63,612 nt of DNA, from contig CALVST010000006.1 of the NCBI GenBank assembly GCA_944359365.1, forward strand, positions 1 through 63,612, written 5' to 3'. The first letter of the stretch is position 1; each line of letters starts with the position of its first letter. The notes beneath the pieces were generated by a model. It saw only the letters and a list, made by a program, of their open reading frames with translations, had not been told where the DNA came from and did not search any database. Source of the DNA: an uncultured Clostridia bacterium (GTDB lineage: Bacteria; Bacillota; Clostridia; Christensenellales; Borkfalkiaceae). This document shows positions 43,422 to 53,052 of this stretch, piece by piece. Position numbers and translations under genes: made by a program.

Positions 43422-45362
43422 ATGAACAGAAAGATATTCACTTCTTTGATCTGCATATTGCTTTCCCTTTTTATGGCGTTTGCCGCGGGCTGTGCGAGGA
43501 AAACGCCCGAAGTCACCGAATCGGCGCAGAAAAGCCCGCTCGAAAATACCCTGCACGACGTTACCGTGACCGATTCGCAGAGGGAATTTGTGGTGAATGC
43601 GGGCAAAGAAAACGCGTCTACCCAATACAAATTGCTCGTAGGCAGCGGGCTTGCGAAATTGCGTGCGGCGAACTTTATCGCCACCACGCTGAGCACCGCC
43701 ACGGGCGCCTCGTTTGCGATCGTCGAATATGATCCCGAAGGCGAGCTCGCGTTCGGCAGGGAAAGCAAATATATCGCCATCGGGTGCGACGAACTGTTTG
43801 CGGATGCCGGACAGAGCATGCCCGATGCGGATCTCGGTTTCGCGGGGTATTACATCGTATCTTACGGTGATTCCGTATTTATTCAGGCAGATCTCGACTA
43901 CGGCTATCAGCTCGGTGCGCTCGCCTTCCTGCGCGCGGCGGTAGGGTACGACATGATCGACGAAGACTGCCTCGTATTCGACAAGAGCGGCGAAACGCTG
44001 CCGGATATGCGCATCGCAGAGCGGCCGGATTTCGACTTCCGCAACTACACGAATTGGATGACGGATAACAAACTGTACGGCATGGGATACGATACGAGCG
44101 TATCGTTTATGGGTGTGAACGGTGTGGGGTTCCACAACTGCCATCAGTATCTGCCGCCCGATAAGTATTACAATTCGGCGGATCCGGAAAACTATCATCC
44201 GAAGTGGTATTCCGAAAATTCCACTTACAGGCAGCTTTGCTATACGGCGCACGGCGATGCGCAGGAATATCAGGCTATGTTGGAAGCCTCGTTCGAGGTG
44301 CTGAAAAAGACGGTCGACGAAAACCCCGAAAAGAACATCGTCACCTTTACGCAGCTCGACGCGCCTTACTGCTGCGAATGTTCCGCCTGCAACGCCGTCG
44401 TCGCAAAGGACGGCTCCATATCTGCCACGATCATACGTTTTATGAACGACCTCGACGATATGTTGCAGGAATATCTGAACGGCGAGCGGACGGTCATCCT
44501 GTGCTTCTTCGCATACCATACTTCGCTCGAAGCGCCTTCCACGACGGTCGAAGAGGATCCGACGCTTAAGTGCAACCCGAACGTGTGCGTCATCATCGCG
44601 CCCATATCGGCGAATTATACCATCGCCCTCGACGAAGGCATGAACGAAGCATATGCGGAAGGCTTTTCCGAATGGTCGCATTATGCCGACAAAATCATGG
44701 CGTGGGTATACGAATGCAATTACCATTGGTACCTGTATCCGTATAACACATACTCCTCGATGGTAGATACCTACTATTTCTTAAAACAGAACAATGCGTT
44801 TTACATTTACAACGAAGGTCAGCGCATCAACAAGAACGTGCCCTGCTTCGGGAAATTCAAGGAATACCTCGACGCAAAGGCGCAGTTCGACGTGACGGTG
44901 AATTACAACGATCTCGAAGAAAAGTTTTTCAGCAACTACTTTTTGGACGCCGCCGACGTGATGAAAGACCTGTTCGATCAGATCGTGCAGTGGGAAACGT
45001 ATTTGGAAACGGAAAGCTCTTTCGGGCTTGACGGCGGCATCTATCAGGAAGTTGCCGACGAAAAGTATTGGCCGCGCGGCCTGATCGAAAGTTGGCTCGG
45101 CCTCATCGACAAAGCGTATGAAAAGGTGGAACATTATAAAAACGAAGATGCCGCTCTCTACGAAAAACTTTGCAAGCGCATCAACATCGAATCTATCTTC
45201 ATGCGGTTCGTGCAGTGTACGATACTCAGCTATACTTATTCGGCAGACGCCCTTCAGCAGATGCGCCAAAGCTTCAAGGAAGATTGCGCCGAGCTGAGCA
45301 TAGTGGAATACAGGGAGCACGAAGGCGAACTTACGGCGCTGTATTCTTCTTGGGGTATTTGA
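43422..45362 (+). CDS. DUF4838-domain surface lipoprotein
   Basis: A 646-residue lipoprotein (signal ending MAFAAGC, Cys24). The order matches DUF4838 proteins: an N-terminal GH20/GH67-like beta/alpha domain (KYIAIGCDELF ... LDYGYQLGALAFLRAAVG), then the barrel with RPDFDFRNYTNWM, NGVGFHNCHQYLP, and the typical Cys-rich loop APYCCECSACNAV near 315-327, which in this family looks like a metal site. A helical C-terminal third follows (LCKRINIESIFMRF). DUF4838 proteins are suspected glycosidases related to alpha-glucuronidases, but activity is not established. It is the only exported protein in the second locus with a likely enzymatic fold. Confidence 0.8.
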   Translation: MNRKIFTSLICILLSLFMAFAAGCARKTPEVTESAQKSPLENTLHDVTVTDSQREFVVNAGKENASTQYKLLVGSGLAKLRAANFIATTLSTATGASFAIVEYDPEGELAFGRESKYIAIGCDELFADAGQSMPDADLGFAGYYIVSYGDSVFIQADLDYGYQLGALAFLRAAVGYDMIDEDCLVFDKSGETLPDMRIAERPDFDFRNYTNWMTDNKLYGMGYDTSVSFMGVNGVGFHNCHQYLPPDKYYNSADPENYHPKWYSENSTYRQLCYTAHGDAQEYQAMLEASFEVLKKTVDENPEKNIVTFTQLDAPYCCECSACNAVVAKDGSISATIIRFMNDLDDMLQEYLNGERTVILCFFAYHTSLEAPSTTVEEDPTLKCNPNVCVIIAPISANYTIALDEGMNEAYAEGFSEWSHYADKIMAWVYECNYHWYLYPYNTYSSMVDTYYFLKQNNAFYIYNEGQRINKNVPCFGKFKEYLDAKAQFDVTVNYNDLEEKFFSNYFLDAADVMKDLFDQIVQWETYLETESSFGLDGGIYQEVADEKYWPRGLIESWLGLIDKAYEKVEHYKNEDAALYEKLCKRINIESIFMRFVQCTILSYTYSADALQQMRQSFKEDCAELSIVEYREHEGELTALYSSWGI

Positions 45363-45381
45363 CGGCAGGGGGAAAGAAAAG

Positions 45382-48300
45382 ATGACGAAAAAGAAAAAAT
45401 TATTGATTATCTTGATCCCCGTCGCAGTCGTCGTGTGCGCCGCGGCGATCATTCTCGGCGTGTACTTCGGCACGAGGGGGAGCAAGCTGCCGCCTCTCGA
45501 ATCACAAGACGGCGAACCGTCGCTTACGCTCACATCATCCGAAATGACGATGGATCTTTACGAAGAGACCGCCCTGTACGCGCAGACAGAGAACATCACG
45601 GGCGAAATAAAGTGGTCGAGCACGGACGCGTCCGTCGTATCGGTAGAGGGCGGCACCCTCACCGCGGGCGGCAAAACGGGCACGGCGGTCATCAAGGCGG
45701 AGGCGGACGGGATATCCGACGAATGCACCGTCACGGTGCAGGCAAAGAGCATACCCGTTCTGTCTTTGTCCGACGAAGTGGTCACTCTGAACAAAAATTT
45801 CCCCGACGAAGAATATGCCGTTGCGCCGACGCTCCTGTATAACGGGCACGACATCACGTCGGGCAACGAATTCCATTGGGCTGCTGCCGACGGCGCGGCG
45901 GAAGATATCGCGGAGTTTTCTCAGGGGCAAAACGGCGAGGCTCTGTTTAAGCCGTTAAAGACGGGCGAAACCAAATATCAGGTATACGTCACATTCGGCG
46001 ATACCGTACTGTTCGGCGATGTTTCCGTCAGCGTTATCGAATTGGAGCAGGTACTGCTTGTGGACGGCATGCGGCCGGCGCAGGGCAGTTATTCGGTGCA
46101 GCTGCAAACATACGGGGGAACGGAACAATGTTCGCCCGCGGTGGAGGCGTACAACCTTCTTTCCGGACAAAAACAGCCGCTTTCCGTAACTTGGACGCTC
46201 GAAGAGGGCGAAGACTGCCTGCAAGTTTCGGGCAATTCGTTCATTGCGCTCGATTCGGGCACGGCCAAAGTGAAGGGAACCTGCACAGGGTACGACGACA
46301 TCATCGTCAACATCGAGGTCATCAAGCCGCAGTACTCGCTCGCGGGCGATCCCTCTTATGTGTTTGAAACGAGATCGCAGTCAGCGCAGAGTTTCTCCTT
46401 TGCGGATGCGGGCATGGTCGGCGAAGTGAAAGACGTCTTCTACGACGGCGTTTCCGTTCTGCAAAACTACAACGAAGGCTCGCACACGCTCACGCTGAAC
46501 GGGGCGGCGTTCCCGCAGGCGGCGGCAAAACTCGGCGCGCAGTCTTTGACCATAGAAACGGATAAGGTGTATTACAGCGTTCCGTTCACCCTTTATACGC
46601 GCATCATTCGGCAGGCATCCGAGCTCGACGCATTGAAGGACGAGGCCGCCGTGCCCGGCAAAACCGCACAGTACGACGGGTATTACGTCCTCGGCGCGGA
46701 TATCGAATACAGCGGTGCGGGCAATATCCTTGCGGGCAGCAATACCGCGTATCTCGACGGCAACCAATACGGGTTCATGGGCGTATTCGACGGCGACGGG
46801 CACGTTATTTCCGGTTTTTCCTCGACTTCGCCGTATACGTCCTTCTTCGGCGTAACGCTGCACGCAAAGGGCACGATCAAAGACGTCGCCTTTACGGACG
46901 TATCCATCGGCAGTACGGCGTCCGTCATATGCGTCAGCCTGTACGGCACGTTGGAAAATATTTATATCCGGTTCAATTCCGTCGCAAGCGACGCAAACAG
47001 CTCGGCGCTGTGTGCAAGTTGGCAGAACGGTGCGGCGCCTTCCATCAAAAACTGCTTCTGCGATTACAGCGACTTTGTGCTCGACGCACCGAATTATTAT
47101 CCTACGACAAAGCAATATTCGTCTACGCACACGGTGTACTGCGTCGCGAACGGCAATTATAAAAAATCGGACGCGAACGGCGCGAGCGCGCTGAACGGTA
47201 CCCATTATACGGGATATTTGGCCTTGATGAACGATGCGGCGGCGCAGCGGGCGATCGCCGGGTGGGACAACGAATATTGGAACACCGAGCTGAAAGTGCC
47301 CTTCCCCGCGCGGCTGTACGACAGCGTGCTCGCGGACAGCGCTCTCCCCATCACGGTAAACAATCCTACCGAAACTATCGACGGCAAGCTGTATATATCC
47401 GTATTCGACGGCGAAGAGCTCAGCCTCAATTTGGACAGTTACCGCTATTTGGCGGTCAGGATCCCGCAGGAGATGGCGGAAAAATCCTTCAAAGTGAACG
47501 GGTTTGTCGTCAGCATTCCCTCGCGCGAAAGCGTGGAAGGCGGTGTGGCGGGGCTGTATTCCATCGAAGTCTATTCGCTGTTCAACGAAAACAATAAAAT
47601 CACGGTGAACATTCAGGTCAAAGAAGCGAACAACGTCCTTTACAACGGCGGCGAAGCGTTCGAATTCGATTTGGATATCCTGATAGACGAAAGTGCCGAA
47701 GAGGGCGAAAAGACAGCCATGGTGAACGAAAACGCCAAGGCGGAAATAACGCTCGACGCCGATTACGGCACCATCGAAAGGATACTCATCGACAATCAGG
47801 AGCTTTCCGACCTTTCCGGATTCTCTCTTGCGGGGAATAAACTCACGATCGATGCGAAACAGTTCGGCACCGCAACTTACGGTGAAAAACAGCTGCGTAT
47901 CCTTGCCGTCAAAGACAATACGGAATACCTCATCACCGTAAACCTGTTGTTGATCTCCAAGCGCATAAACAACGCGGAGGAACTCGCCGATCTGAGCGCA
48001 TACGCTTATCAGGGCAATTATGTTTGGGACGGGTATTTCGTGCTCGAAAACGACATCGATTGGTCTGACGGCGGCGATCTGTTCGCGAGCAAAGACGCAT
48101 TCGGCGGCAATGAAGATCTCGCCGCGGAGGGCGCGCTGTACGGTTTCAAAGGCGTATTCGACGGCAGAGGACACACGATCGTCGGCTATGATGCGAAAAC
48201 GCATTTGGGCGGGTTCTTCGGTTCCACGCTCGGCACGGGAAGCGTCGTGAAAAACGTGTCGTTCGTGCATGGCAAGGTGACCGCGCAGTATGCGGGCTTC

Positions 48301-48702
48301 CTTTCCTTCTATGCGTTCGGCTCCGTCGAGAATGTGTATATTCAGATAGACAGCGTTAGCGACGCAGCTTGCGGCGCGGCGCTCGCGGGCAAGTGGAGCG
48401 AAAATGCGCAGGCCTCTTTCAAGAGCTGCTTTATCGATTACAGCAGGGCGCAGGTACACGCGCCGAGTTATTATCCTACGACAAAGCAGTGGGTTACGTC
48501 CGATACGATCTATACCTTGATCGGCGGCTCGAAGGGCGCCGATTGGTTGGACGACCGCAACGGCTCCTTCTATGCGGATGCGGCATCGCTCGCGGCGGAT
48601 TCGGCTGCGCAAAAGGCTTTTGCCTCATGGGATGCAAGTTTTTGGAGCATTGAAAACGGCGTGCCTTGTGCAAAAAGCGCAATACAGTATCTTTCCGACT
48701 AA
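45382..48702 (+). CDS. Large surface protein: BIG2 Ig domains and two GLUG-like beta modules
   Basis: A 1106-residue protein with an N-terminal signal-anchor (KLLIILIPVAVVVCAAAIILGVYFG) after four lysines, so probably tethered to the membrane. Residues of about 48-125 form a BIG2 Ig domain (GEIKWSSTDASVVSVEGGTL). More Ig-like domains follow. A pair of homologous modules of about 190 residues lies near 405-600 and 850-1050. They share ASELDAL.../AEELADL..., GFMGVFDGDGHVISGF / GFKGVFDGRGHTIVGY, TIKDVAFTDVSI / VVKNVSFVHGKV and YYPTTKQ, as in GLUG-type beta-helix domains. Calcium or glycan binding is possible. No catalytic motif is seen. GGGGGAAAG lies before the ATG. Confidence 0.75.
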   Translation: MTKKKKLLIILIPVAVVVCAAAIILGVYFGTRGSKLPPLESQDGEPSLTLTSSEMTMDLYEETALYAQTENITGEIKWSSTDASVVSVEGGTLTAGGKTGTAVIKAEADGISDECTVTVQAKSIPVLSLSDEVVTLNKNFPDEEYAVAPTLLYNGHDITSGNEFHWAAADGAAEDIAEFSQGQNGEALFKPLKTGETKYQVYVTFGDTVLFGDVSVSVIELEQVLLVDGMRPAQGSYSVQLQTYGGTEQCSPAVEAYNLLSGQKQPLSVTWTLEEGEDCLQVSGNSFIALDSGTAKVKGTCTGYDDIIVNIEVIKPQYSLAGDPSYVFETRSQSAQSFSFADAGMVGEVKDVFYDGVSVLQNYNEGSHTLTLNGAAFPQAAAKLGAQSLTIETDKVYYSVPFTLYTRIIRQASELDALKDEAAVPGKTAQYDGYYVLGADIEYSGAGNILAGSNTAYLDGNQYGFMGVFDGDGHVISGFSSTSPYTSFFGVTLHAKGTIKDVAFTDVSIGSTASVICVSLYGTLENIYIRFNSVASDANSSALCASWQNGAAPSIKNCFCDYSDFVLDAPNYYPTTKQYSSTHTVYCVANGNYKKSDANGASALNGTHYTGYLALMNDAAAQRAIAGWDNEYWNTELKVPFPARLYDSVLADSALPITVNNPTETIDGKLYISVFDGEELSLNLDSYRYLAVRIPQEMAEKSFKVNGFVVSIPSRESVEGGVAGLYSIEVYSLFNENNKITVNIQVKEANNVLYNGGEAFEFDLDILIDESAEEGEKTAMVNENAKAEITLDADYGTIERILIDNQELSDLSGFSLAGNKLTIDAKQFGTATYGEKQLRILAVKDNTEYLITVNLLLISKRINNAEELADLSAYAYQGNYVWDGYFVLENDIDWSDGGDLFASKDAFGGNEDLAAEGALYGFKGVFDGRGHTIVGYDAKTHLGGFFGSTLGTGSVVKNVSFVHGKVTAQYAGFLSFYAFGSVENVYIQIDSVSDAACGAALAGKWSENAQASFKSCFIDYSRAQVHAPSYYPTTKQWVTSDTIYTLIGGSKGADWLDDRNGSFYADAASLAADSAAQKAFASWDASFWSIENGVPCAKSAIQYLSD

Positions 48703-48713
48703 ACTGTATCGGG

Positions 48714-48742
48714 GGCGGCGGCGCGGATATGCGCCGCCGCTT
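48714..48742 (+). terminator. GC-rich hairpin after the 1106-residue protein gene
   Basis: GCGGCGGCGC pairs with GCGCCGCCGC, followed by TTTC. It is a weak terminator or stabilising hairpin between surface-protein and enzyme genes. Confidence 0.45.
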
Positions 48743-48774
48743 TCACAAATACGAACCGAATGAGAGGAATAACG

Positions 48775-50472
48775 ATGCCGAACATTTACGAACAATTATT
48801 GAAGGAGTTTTGCGACGCGCTCATTTCGCTGCAGGACAAGAGCCAAGACAGGGCGTTTCGCGGAGGTATTTACTGCCGTGCCTGCAAAATGATACACGGC
48901 AGGTGTCCCGACGCCGTTTACGGGCTGACCGTCATAGCAAAGCGTTCGGGCGAAAGCAAATATCTCGACGCGGCGAAAGAAGTGTTCTGTTACGGGAACA
49001 ATATGCTTTGCACCGACGGCAGCCTGTATAACGACGCGCAGGCGGAGTGGCGATACACGACCACCTTTCATGCGATCGCCGTTTTAGAGGCGTTGCGCGC
49101 GGGTGAAGGGCTGTACGATGCGGAAACGGTAACGGCATTCAAAGAACGCGCGCGCGGCATGGCGGAATGGCTGTATGCGAATCTCGACGAAAATTCTCCC
49201 GCGAATATCAATTATGCGGCGACGAACGGGCTCGCTCTGGCGTTGGCGGGAAAGGCGTTCGGAGAAGAAAAATATCTCCGCCAAGCGGCGCACCTCGTGG
49301 AATATGCGATGCGCCACATCACGCAAAACGGGCTTTTATACGGTGAAACGAAACCACACGGCCGCACGTCTGCAAAGGGGTGCTTTGCGGTAGATATCGG
49401 CTATAACGTCGAAGAAACCGTGCCCGCATTGGTCAAGTACGCGAAAGAAATGCAAGACGAACGGCTTGTGGATCGGTTGGAAGAGGTCGTCAGGGCGCAC
49501 CTCGCGTTTATGCTCCCCGACGGCGGATGGGACAACAGTTTCGGCAACAGGAACAATAAGTGGACGTATTGGGGTTCGCGCACGTCGGACGGATGCGCGC
49601 CCATGTTTTTGCTTTTGGCAGAGCGCGATCCCTCTTTCGCGGAAGCGGCGCTGCGCAATACGCAGCTTTTGCGCCGATGCACGGTCGACGGATTTTTGTA
49701 CGGCGGACCGGATTATCACCGCCACGGCGAATATCCCTGCACGCATCACCTGTTCGAACATATGAATTCCATCGCTTATGCGTTGGAGCATACCGACGAA
49801 AAATATCTTGCCCCCGCGCGGGTACCGATTCCCGCCGACGGCACCGACTTGTTTGCCTTTTATCCCGAAATCAAAACATATAAAATGGCAAAGGGGGATT
49901 GGTCTGCCACGATCACCGATTACGATTTCGACATTTCGTTCAGCGGCCACGCGACGGGCGGTACGCTTACGGCGCTGTATCACAAAAAGGCGGGACCGAT
50001 CGTCATGGCGTCCGTTACCGACTATGTGCTCGTCGAGCCGACGAATATGCAGCAGGCGCTTGACAGGCGTTCGCACAGATCCTTGGTGCCCCGTTTTCGG
50101 GCGGAACGGAAGGGGAAGACATATCACTCGTCCTATTTTACGGGGGCGGAAGTTACAGGGCGCGGCGGAGCTTCGCACTCCGTTGCGGCGAACACCGGGC
50201 TCGCGACGAAAGAGGGCGAAAGGCTCGAAGGCGCGTCGCCGCATATCGTTTACACCCTTTCGGAAAAAGGGATGCGTATCGGGATCGACGGCGCCGCAGG
50301 CACGGAGTTCGTGCTGCCGCTGATCTGCGGCGAACCGAAAACGTTCGCCGGGACCTTGCAGGGCGGAGAAGAAATATTTTTCCTGACGGGCGGATTCATC
50401 GCGCGCGAATTTATAATATTGCCCGATAAAAACGGTCGGGCGGAAATAGAGATAGCCGTTTCGGAATGCTGA
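48775..50472 (+). CDS. (alpha/alpha)-barrel carbohydrate-active enzyme, lyase or hydrolase, family not assigned
   Basis: A 565-residue soluble protein. The ATG at 48775 follows GAGAGG by eight bases; an ATG at 48760 lies upstream of that site. The first 340 residues show repeated helix pairs of an (alpha/alpha) toroid (AVYGLTVIAKRSGESKYLDAAKE; ALALAGKAFGEEKYLRQAAH; ETVPALVKYAKEMQDERL) with a conserved-looking groove segment DGGWDNSFGNR...TYWGSRTSDG. The C-terminal 200 residues are beta-rich. Such architecture occurs in polysaccharide lyases (for example PL38-like or heparinase-like) and in GH88/GH105/GH127-like enzymes. I cannot choose between them. No signal peptide, so cytoplasmic use on imported oligosaccharide is likely. 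It precedes the rhamnosidase gene by 42 bases. Confidence 0.6.
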   Translation: MPNIYEQLLKEFCDALISLQDKSQDRAFRGGIYCRACKMIHGRCPDAVYGLTVIAKRSGESKYLDAAKEVFCYGNNMLCTDGSLYNDAQAEWRYTTTFHAIAVLEALRAGEGLYDAETVTAFKERARGMAEWLYANLDENSPANINYAATNGLALALAGKAFGEEKYLRQAAHLVEYAMRHITQNGLLYGETKPHGRTSAKGCFAVDIGYNVEETVPALVKYAKEMQDERLVDRLEEVVRAHLAFMLPDGGWDNSFGNRNNKWTYWGSRTSDGCAPMFLLLAERDPSFAEAALRNTQLLRRCTVDGFLYGGPDYHRHGEYPCTHHLFEHMNSIAYALEHTDEKYLAPARVPIPADGTDLFAFYPEIKTYKMAKGDWSATITDYDFDISFSGHATGGTLTALYHKKAGPIVMASVTDYVLVEPTNMQQALDRRSHRSLVPRFRAERKGKTYHSSYFTGAEVTGRGGASHSVAANTGLATKEGERLEGASPHIVYTLSEKGMRIGIDGAAGTEFVLPLICGEPKTFAGTLQGGEEIFFLTGGFIAREFIILPDKNGRAEIEIAVSEC

Positions 50473-50514
50473 TGCCTGCGGCGGTGGCATTCGGTAAATG
50501 CAAAGGAGCGAAAG

Positions 50515-52482
50515 ATGTATCGTTTTGAGGGAGAATGGATCACGGCGGAGGAGTTCGCAGAGCGCAAACCCGTATCGCCGTACAGAAACGTTTACGACGG
50601 CGCAAAAGAGACTGCGCCCGGCGCGCCCGCCGACGTGCACGTTCTGTTCCGCAAAAGGGCGGTTTGGAAGGGCACGGGCAGGGTATATTTGTATTTTTCG
50701 GCGGACGACTGCGCGAAAGTTTATATAAACGGGCGTTTTGCAGTGCAGGGGCCCGCTCCGTGCTATCCTTTTCATGCCTATTATATCCGAAAGGATGTTA
50801 CCAAATATATGCGCGCGGGGGAGAACGTCCTTGCGTTCCACACTTTGTATCAGGGGCTCGTCAACCGCGTATGGGTGAGCGGCGATATGCGCCACGGGCT
50901 GCTTTTCGACCTCATTTGCGAAAAAAAGATGCTTGCGAAGTCGGACGAAAGCGTAAAGGTGCGCATACATAGCGGCATTACGCCTCTTTCGGTCGTCGGC
51001 TACGATACGCAGTTCATGGAAAAATACGACAGCCGCGCGCCCGAAACGGATTTCGCGTCGCCCGCCTTCGATGACGGCGCTTGGCGCACCGCGCAGAAAA
51101 ATATTTACGCAGATTATCGCCTGTTCCCGCAGCCCGGCAAGCGGCTTGCATTTCAAAAGATGTATCCCAGATGTGTGGGCAAAATACGGGAAGAAACGGT
51201 TTACGATTTCGGGCGCGAATTTGTGGGCGTACCCGTGATCGAGGCGGAAGGGGAGCGCGGAACGGAAATAGAGATACGTTGCGGCGAAGAGCTGAATGCC
51301 GACGGCAGCGTCCGCTACAAAATGCGCTGTAACTGCGAATATAGGGAATTGTGGGTGCTTTCGGGCAAAAAAGACAGGTTCGAACCGTTCGATTACCGAG
51401 CTTTCCGATACATGAGCATAGTGCGCCCGCGCGGTTGCAGGGTGCTTTCGGTATGCGGCGCGGCGCGGCACTATCCATTCCGGCTGAAAGCGGAATGCCC
51501 GTACCGGGAGGGCGCCTTGCGCAGAGTATTCGATCTTTGCGCGGATACTTTGAAATACAGTTTGCAGGAAGGGTACCTCGACTGCCCCACGCGAGAAAAG
51601 GCGCAGTACTTCGGCGACGGCGTTTGGTCGGCGATGACGCATATCGCGCTGACGGGTGACGCGTCGCTCTATAAAAAAATGATGGAAGAGTTCTTCGAGT
51701 CCGCACAGATATTGGAAGGCGGAACGGCGCTCGGGCCCTCTTCGCTCGTGCAGGCGATCGCCGAGTATCCGCTCATGGCAGTCATTTCGCTGTTCGGATA
51801 TTTCTATTTTACGAAGGACGGAAAATTTTTAACGTCGAATAAAGAGAAGGTGCGCTCCGTTTTGGAGTCTTACCGAAAGCTGTATGCCGCGGAGAACGGA
51901 TTGATCTGCGTCCACGACAGGTGGAATGTGGTGGATTGGCCCGAAAACGCGCGCGACGGGTACGATTTTGACTTGACGCAGGGCAAAACCGTCTACGGTT
52001 TTCATAACGTTATCAACGCGTATTGGGTGATCGCGCTTTCCGTGTATAACAAGCTGTACGGAGAATATCCGTTTGCGGGAGCGGAAAACGCTGCGCGGGC
52101 GTACAGGGAACAGTTTTACTTGCAAGGTGAGCACCGCTTTATCGATTCCGCCGGCAGCCGCCATACCGCATTGGCGTCGCAGATATTCGGGCTTTTGACG
52201 GGCGTCGCCGCCGACGCCGCGGCGGAAAGCATTGCCGAGGAAATGATTCGCAAAAAGCGGCTTTCGCGCAGCAACCTGTTCGTTACGCCCGTCATGTTTT
52301 ATTGGCTGAAAAAAACGGGGAGAAGGGAATTGCTCATGGAACTTATCGCGGATAAAGGCGCTTGGCTGAATATGATCGCGGAGGGTGCGACCACCGCGTT
52401 CGAGTGTTTTTCTAAGGAAAATAAGGCAAACGCGTCTTTGTGCCATACGATGTTTGCCTTCCCCGCGCTGTTTCTTATTTAA
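50515..52482 (+). CDS. GH78-like alpha-L-rhamnosidase
   Basis: A 655-residue soluble enzyme. The N-terminal beta-sandwich domains include a lectin-like part (GRVYLYFSADDCAKVYINGR). The linker has the motif YDFGREFVGVPVIEAEGERG and CGEELNADGSVRY, typical of GH78. The (alpha/alpha)6 catalytic barrel begins near 340 with YLDCPTREKAQYFGDGVW, corresponding to the GH78 signature around the general acid. A C-terminal beta-sandwich, often present in the family, seems short or absent, and the protein is smaller than the usual 800-1000 residues. It probably removes alpha-L-rhamnose from pectic or other oligosaccharides after import. AAAGGAG precedes the ATG, and a strong terminator follows the gene. 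Confidence 0.8.
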   Translation: MYRFEGEWITAEEFAERKPVSPYRNVYDGAKETAPGAPADVHVLFRKRAVWKGTGRVYLYFSADDCAKVYINGRFAVQGPAPCYPFHAYYIRKDVTKYMRAGENVLAFHTLYQGLVNRVWVSGDMRHGLLFDLICEKKMLAKSDESVKVRIHSGITPLSVVGYDTQFMEKYDSRAPETDFASPAFDDGAWRTAQKNIYADYRLFPQPGKRLAFQKMYPRCVGKIREETVYDFGREFVGVPVIEAEGERGTEIEIRCGEELNADGSVRYKMRCNCEYRELWVLSGKKDRFEPFDYRAFRYMSIVRPRGCRVLSVCGAARHYPFRLKAECPYREGALRRVFDLCADTLKYSLQEGYLDCPTREKAQYFGDGVWSAMTHIALTGDASLYKKMMEEFFESAQILEGGTALGPSSLVQAIAEYPLMAVISLFGYFYFTKDGKFLTSNKEKVRSVLESYRKLYAAENGLICVHDRWNVVDWPENARDGYDFDLTQGKTVYGFHNVINAYWVIALSVYNKLYGEYPFAGAENAARAYREQFYLQGEHRFIDSAGSRHTALASQIFGLLTGVAADAAAESIAEEMIRKKRLSRSNLFVTPVMFYWLKKTGRRELLMELIADKGAWLNMIAEGATTAFECFSKENKANASLCHTMFAFPALFLI

Positions 52483-52504
52483 TTTAAAATAGAAGATGTA
52501 AAAA

Positions 52505-52545
52505 GGGCTGCGCGCCGATTTGTTCGGCGCGCAGCCCTTTTTTTT
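52505..52545 (+). terminator. Strong terminator after the rhamnosidase gene
   Basis: GGGCTGCGCGCCGA (52505-52518) pairs perfectly with TCGGCGCGCAGCCC (52524-52537), followed by eight Ts. Confidence 0.9.
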
Positions 52546-52788
52546 ACCGTTTTTGCGGTCGCAGACGGCAGGCAGAGCGGGTATTCCGACGGCGTGAATC
52601 TGTGCGATATGGCGCTTTTGATGCAAAGCTATGGCGCCGTTGGCGCGCAGAACCTAGACGGCGGCGGTTCTTCGACCTTCGTCACGAAAAATGAGGACGG
52701 CACATTGAGCGTAAAAAATAGACCGAGCAATGCAAATAACGCGCTCCGCGCCGTAGGCGATTGTTTGGTTCTGGTCCGTAAAGGTTAA
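52546..52788 (+). pseudogene. Remnant of a phosphodiester glycosidase (NAGPA-domain) gene, C-terminal end only
   Basis: About 80 codons remain in one frame and end in TAA. The sequence is the C-terminal core of the NAGPA/DUF2233 family: AVADGRQSGYSDGVNLCD, then ALLMQSYGAVGAQNLDGGGS and NRPSNANN...RAVGDCLVLV. These proteins release N-acetylglucosamine from phosphodiesters or act in exopolysaccharide metabolism. The upstream 200 or more residues, start codon and signal peptide are missing. Homology begins directly after the T-run of the preceding terminator, so a deletion appears to have joined the two. A GTG at 52594 has no ribosome site. Expression is unlikely. Confidence 0.75.
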
Positions 52789-52904
52789 GGCGCCGGCAAA
52801 TATTTCTGTACGCAGGCATTATTTCGGTTACGGGTATACAAGGCGGCGTAAATAGCCGGTGTTGTAGTTAAATGTATTTTGAACAACCAATCAGATACTG
52901 TAAG

Positions 52905-52931
52905 GAGGGGACGGATATCATCCGTCCCCTC
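52905..52931 (+). terminator. Hairpin downstream of the NAGPA remnant
   Basis: GAGGGGACGGAT (52905-52916) pairs with ATCCGTCCCCTC (52920-52931) around a three-base loop. No T-run follows. The rest of 52789-53040 shows no gene, only an A/T-rich promoter-like stretch. Confidence 0.55.
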
Positions 52932-52990
52932 TTCCGCAATTCAAAAAATCGTAATTTTTGACAATATCGGCGTAAACAACGGCATTGCGC

Positions 52991-53021
52991 TTTACAAAGG
53001 GTTGCTTTATAATATAAAATG
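52991..53021 (+). promoter_or_regulatory. Candidate promoter of the GH20-like gene
   Basis: TTTACA, an 18-base spacer that itself contains TATAAT, then TAAAAT. This lies about 35-60 bases before the ATG at 53053. The exact -10 is uncertain. Confidence 0.4.
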
Positions 53022-53052
53022 TATAAAAATGCTTACATAAGGAGCAAAAAGG

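Noticed and set aside
40557..44726. A 1389-codon open frame on the minus strand opposite two surface-protein genes (and similar long ones at 46381-48612 and 49336-51642)
   Set aside because: They mirror strongly supported plus-strand genes with signal peptides, domains and ribosome sites. The translated sequences are Arg/Ile/His-rich without domains, as expected from codon bias on the opposite strand.
52594..52788. A 64-codon gene starting at GTG
   Set aside because: The frame continues upstream with homology to the same family, there is no ribosome site, and the product would be a fragment. It is better called a gene remnant.
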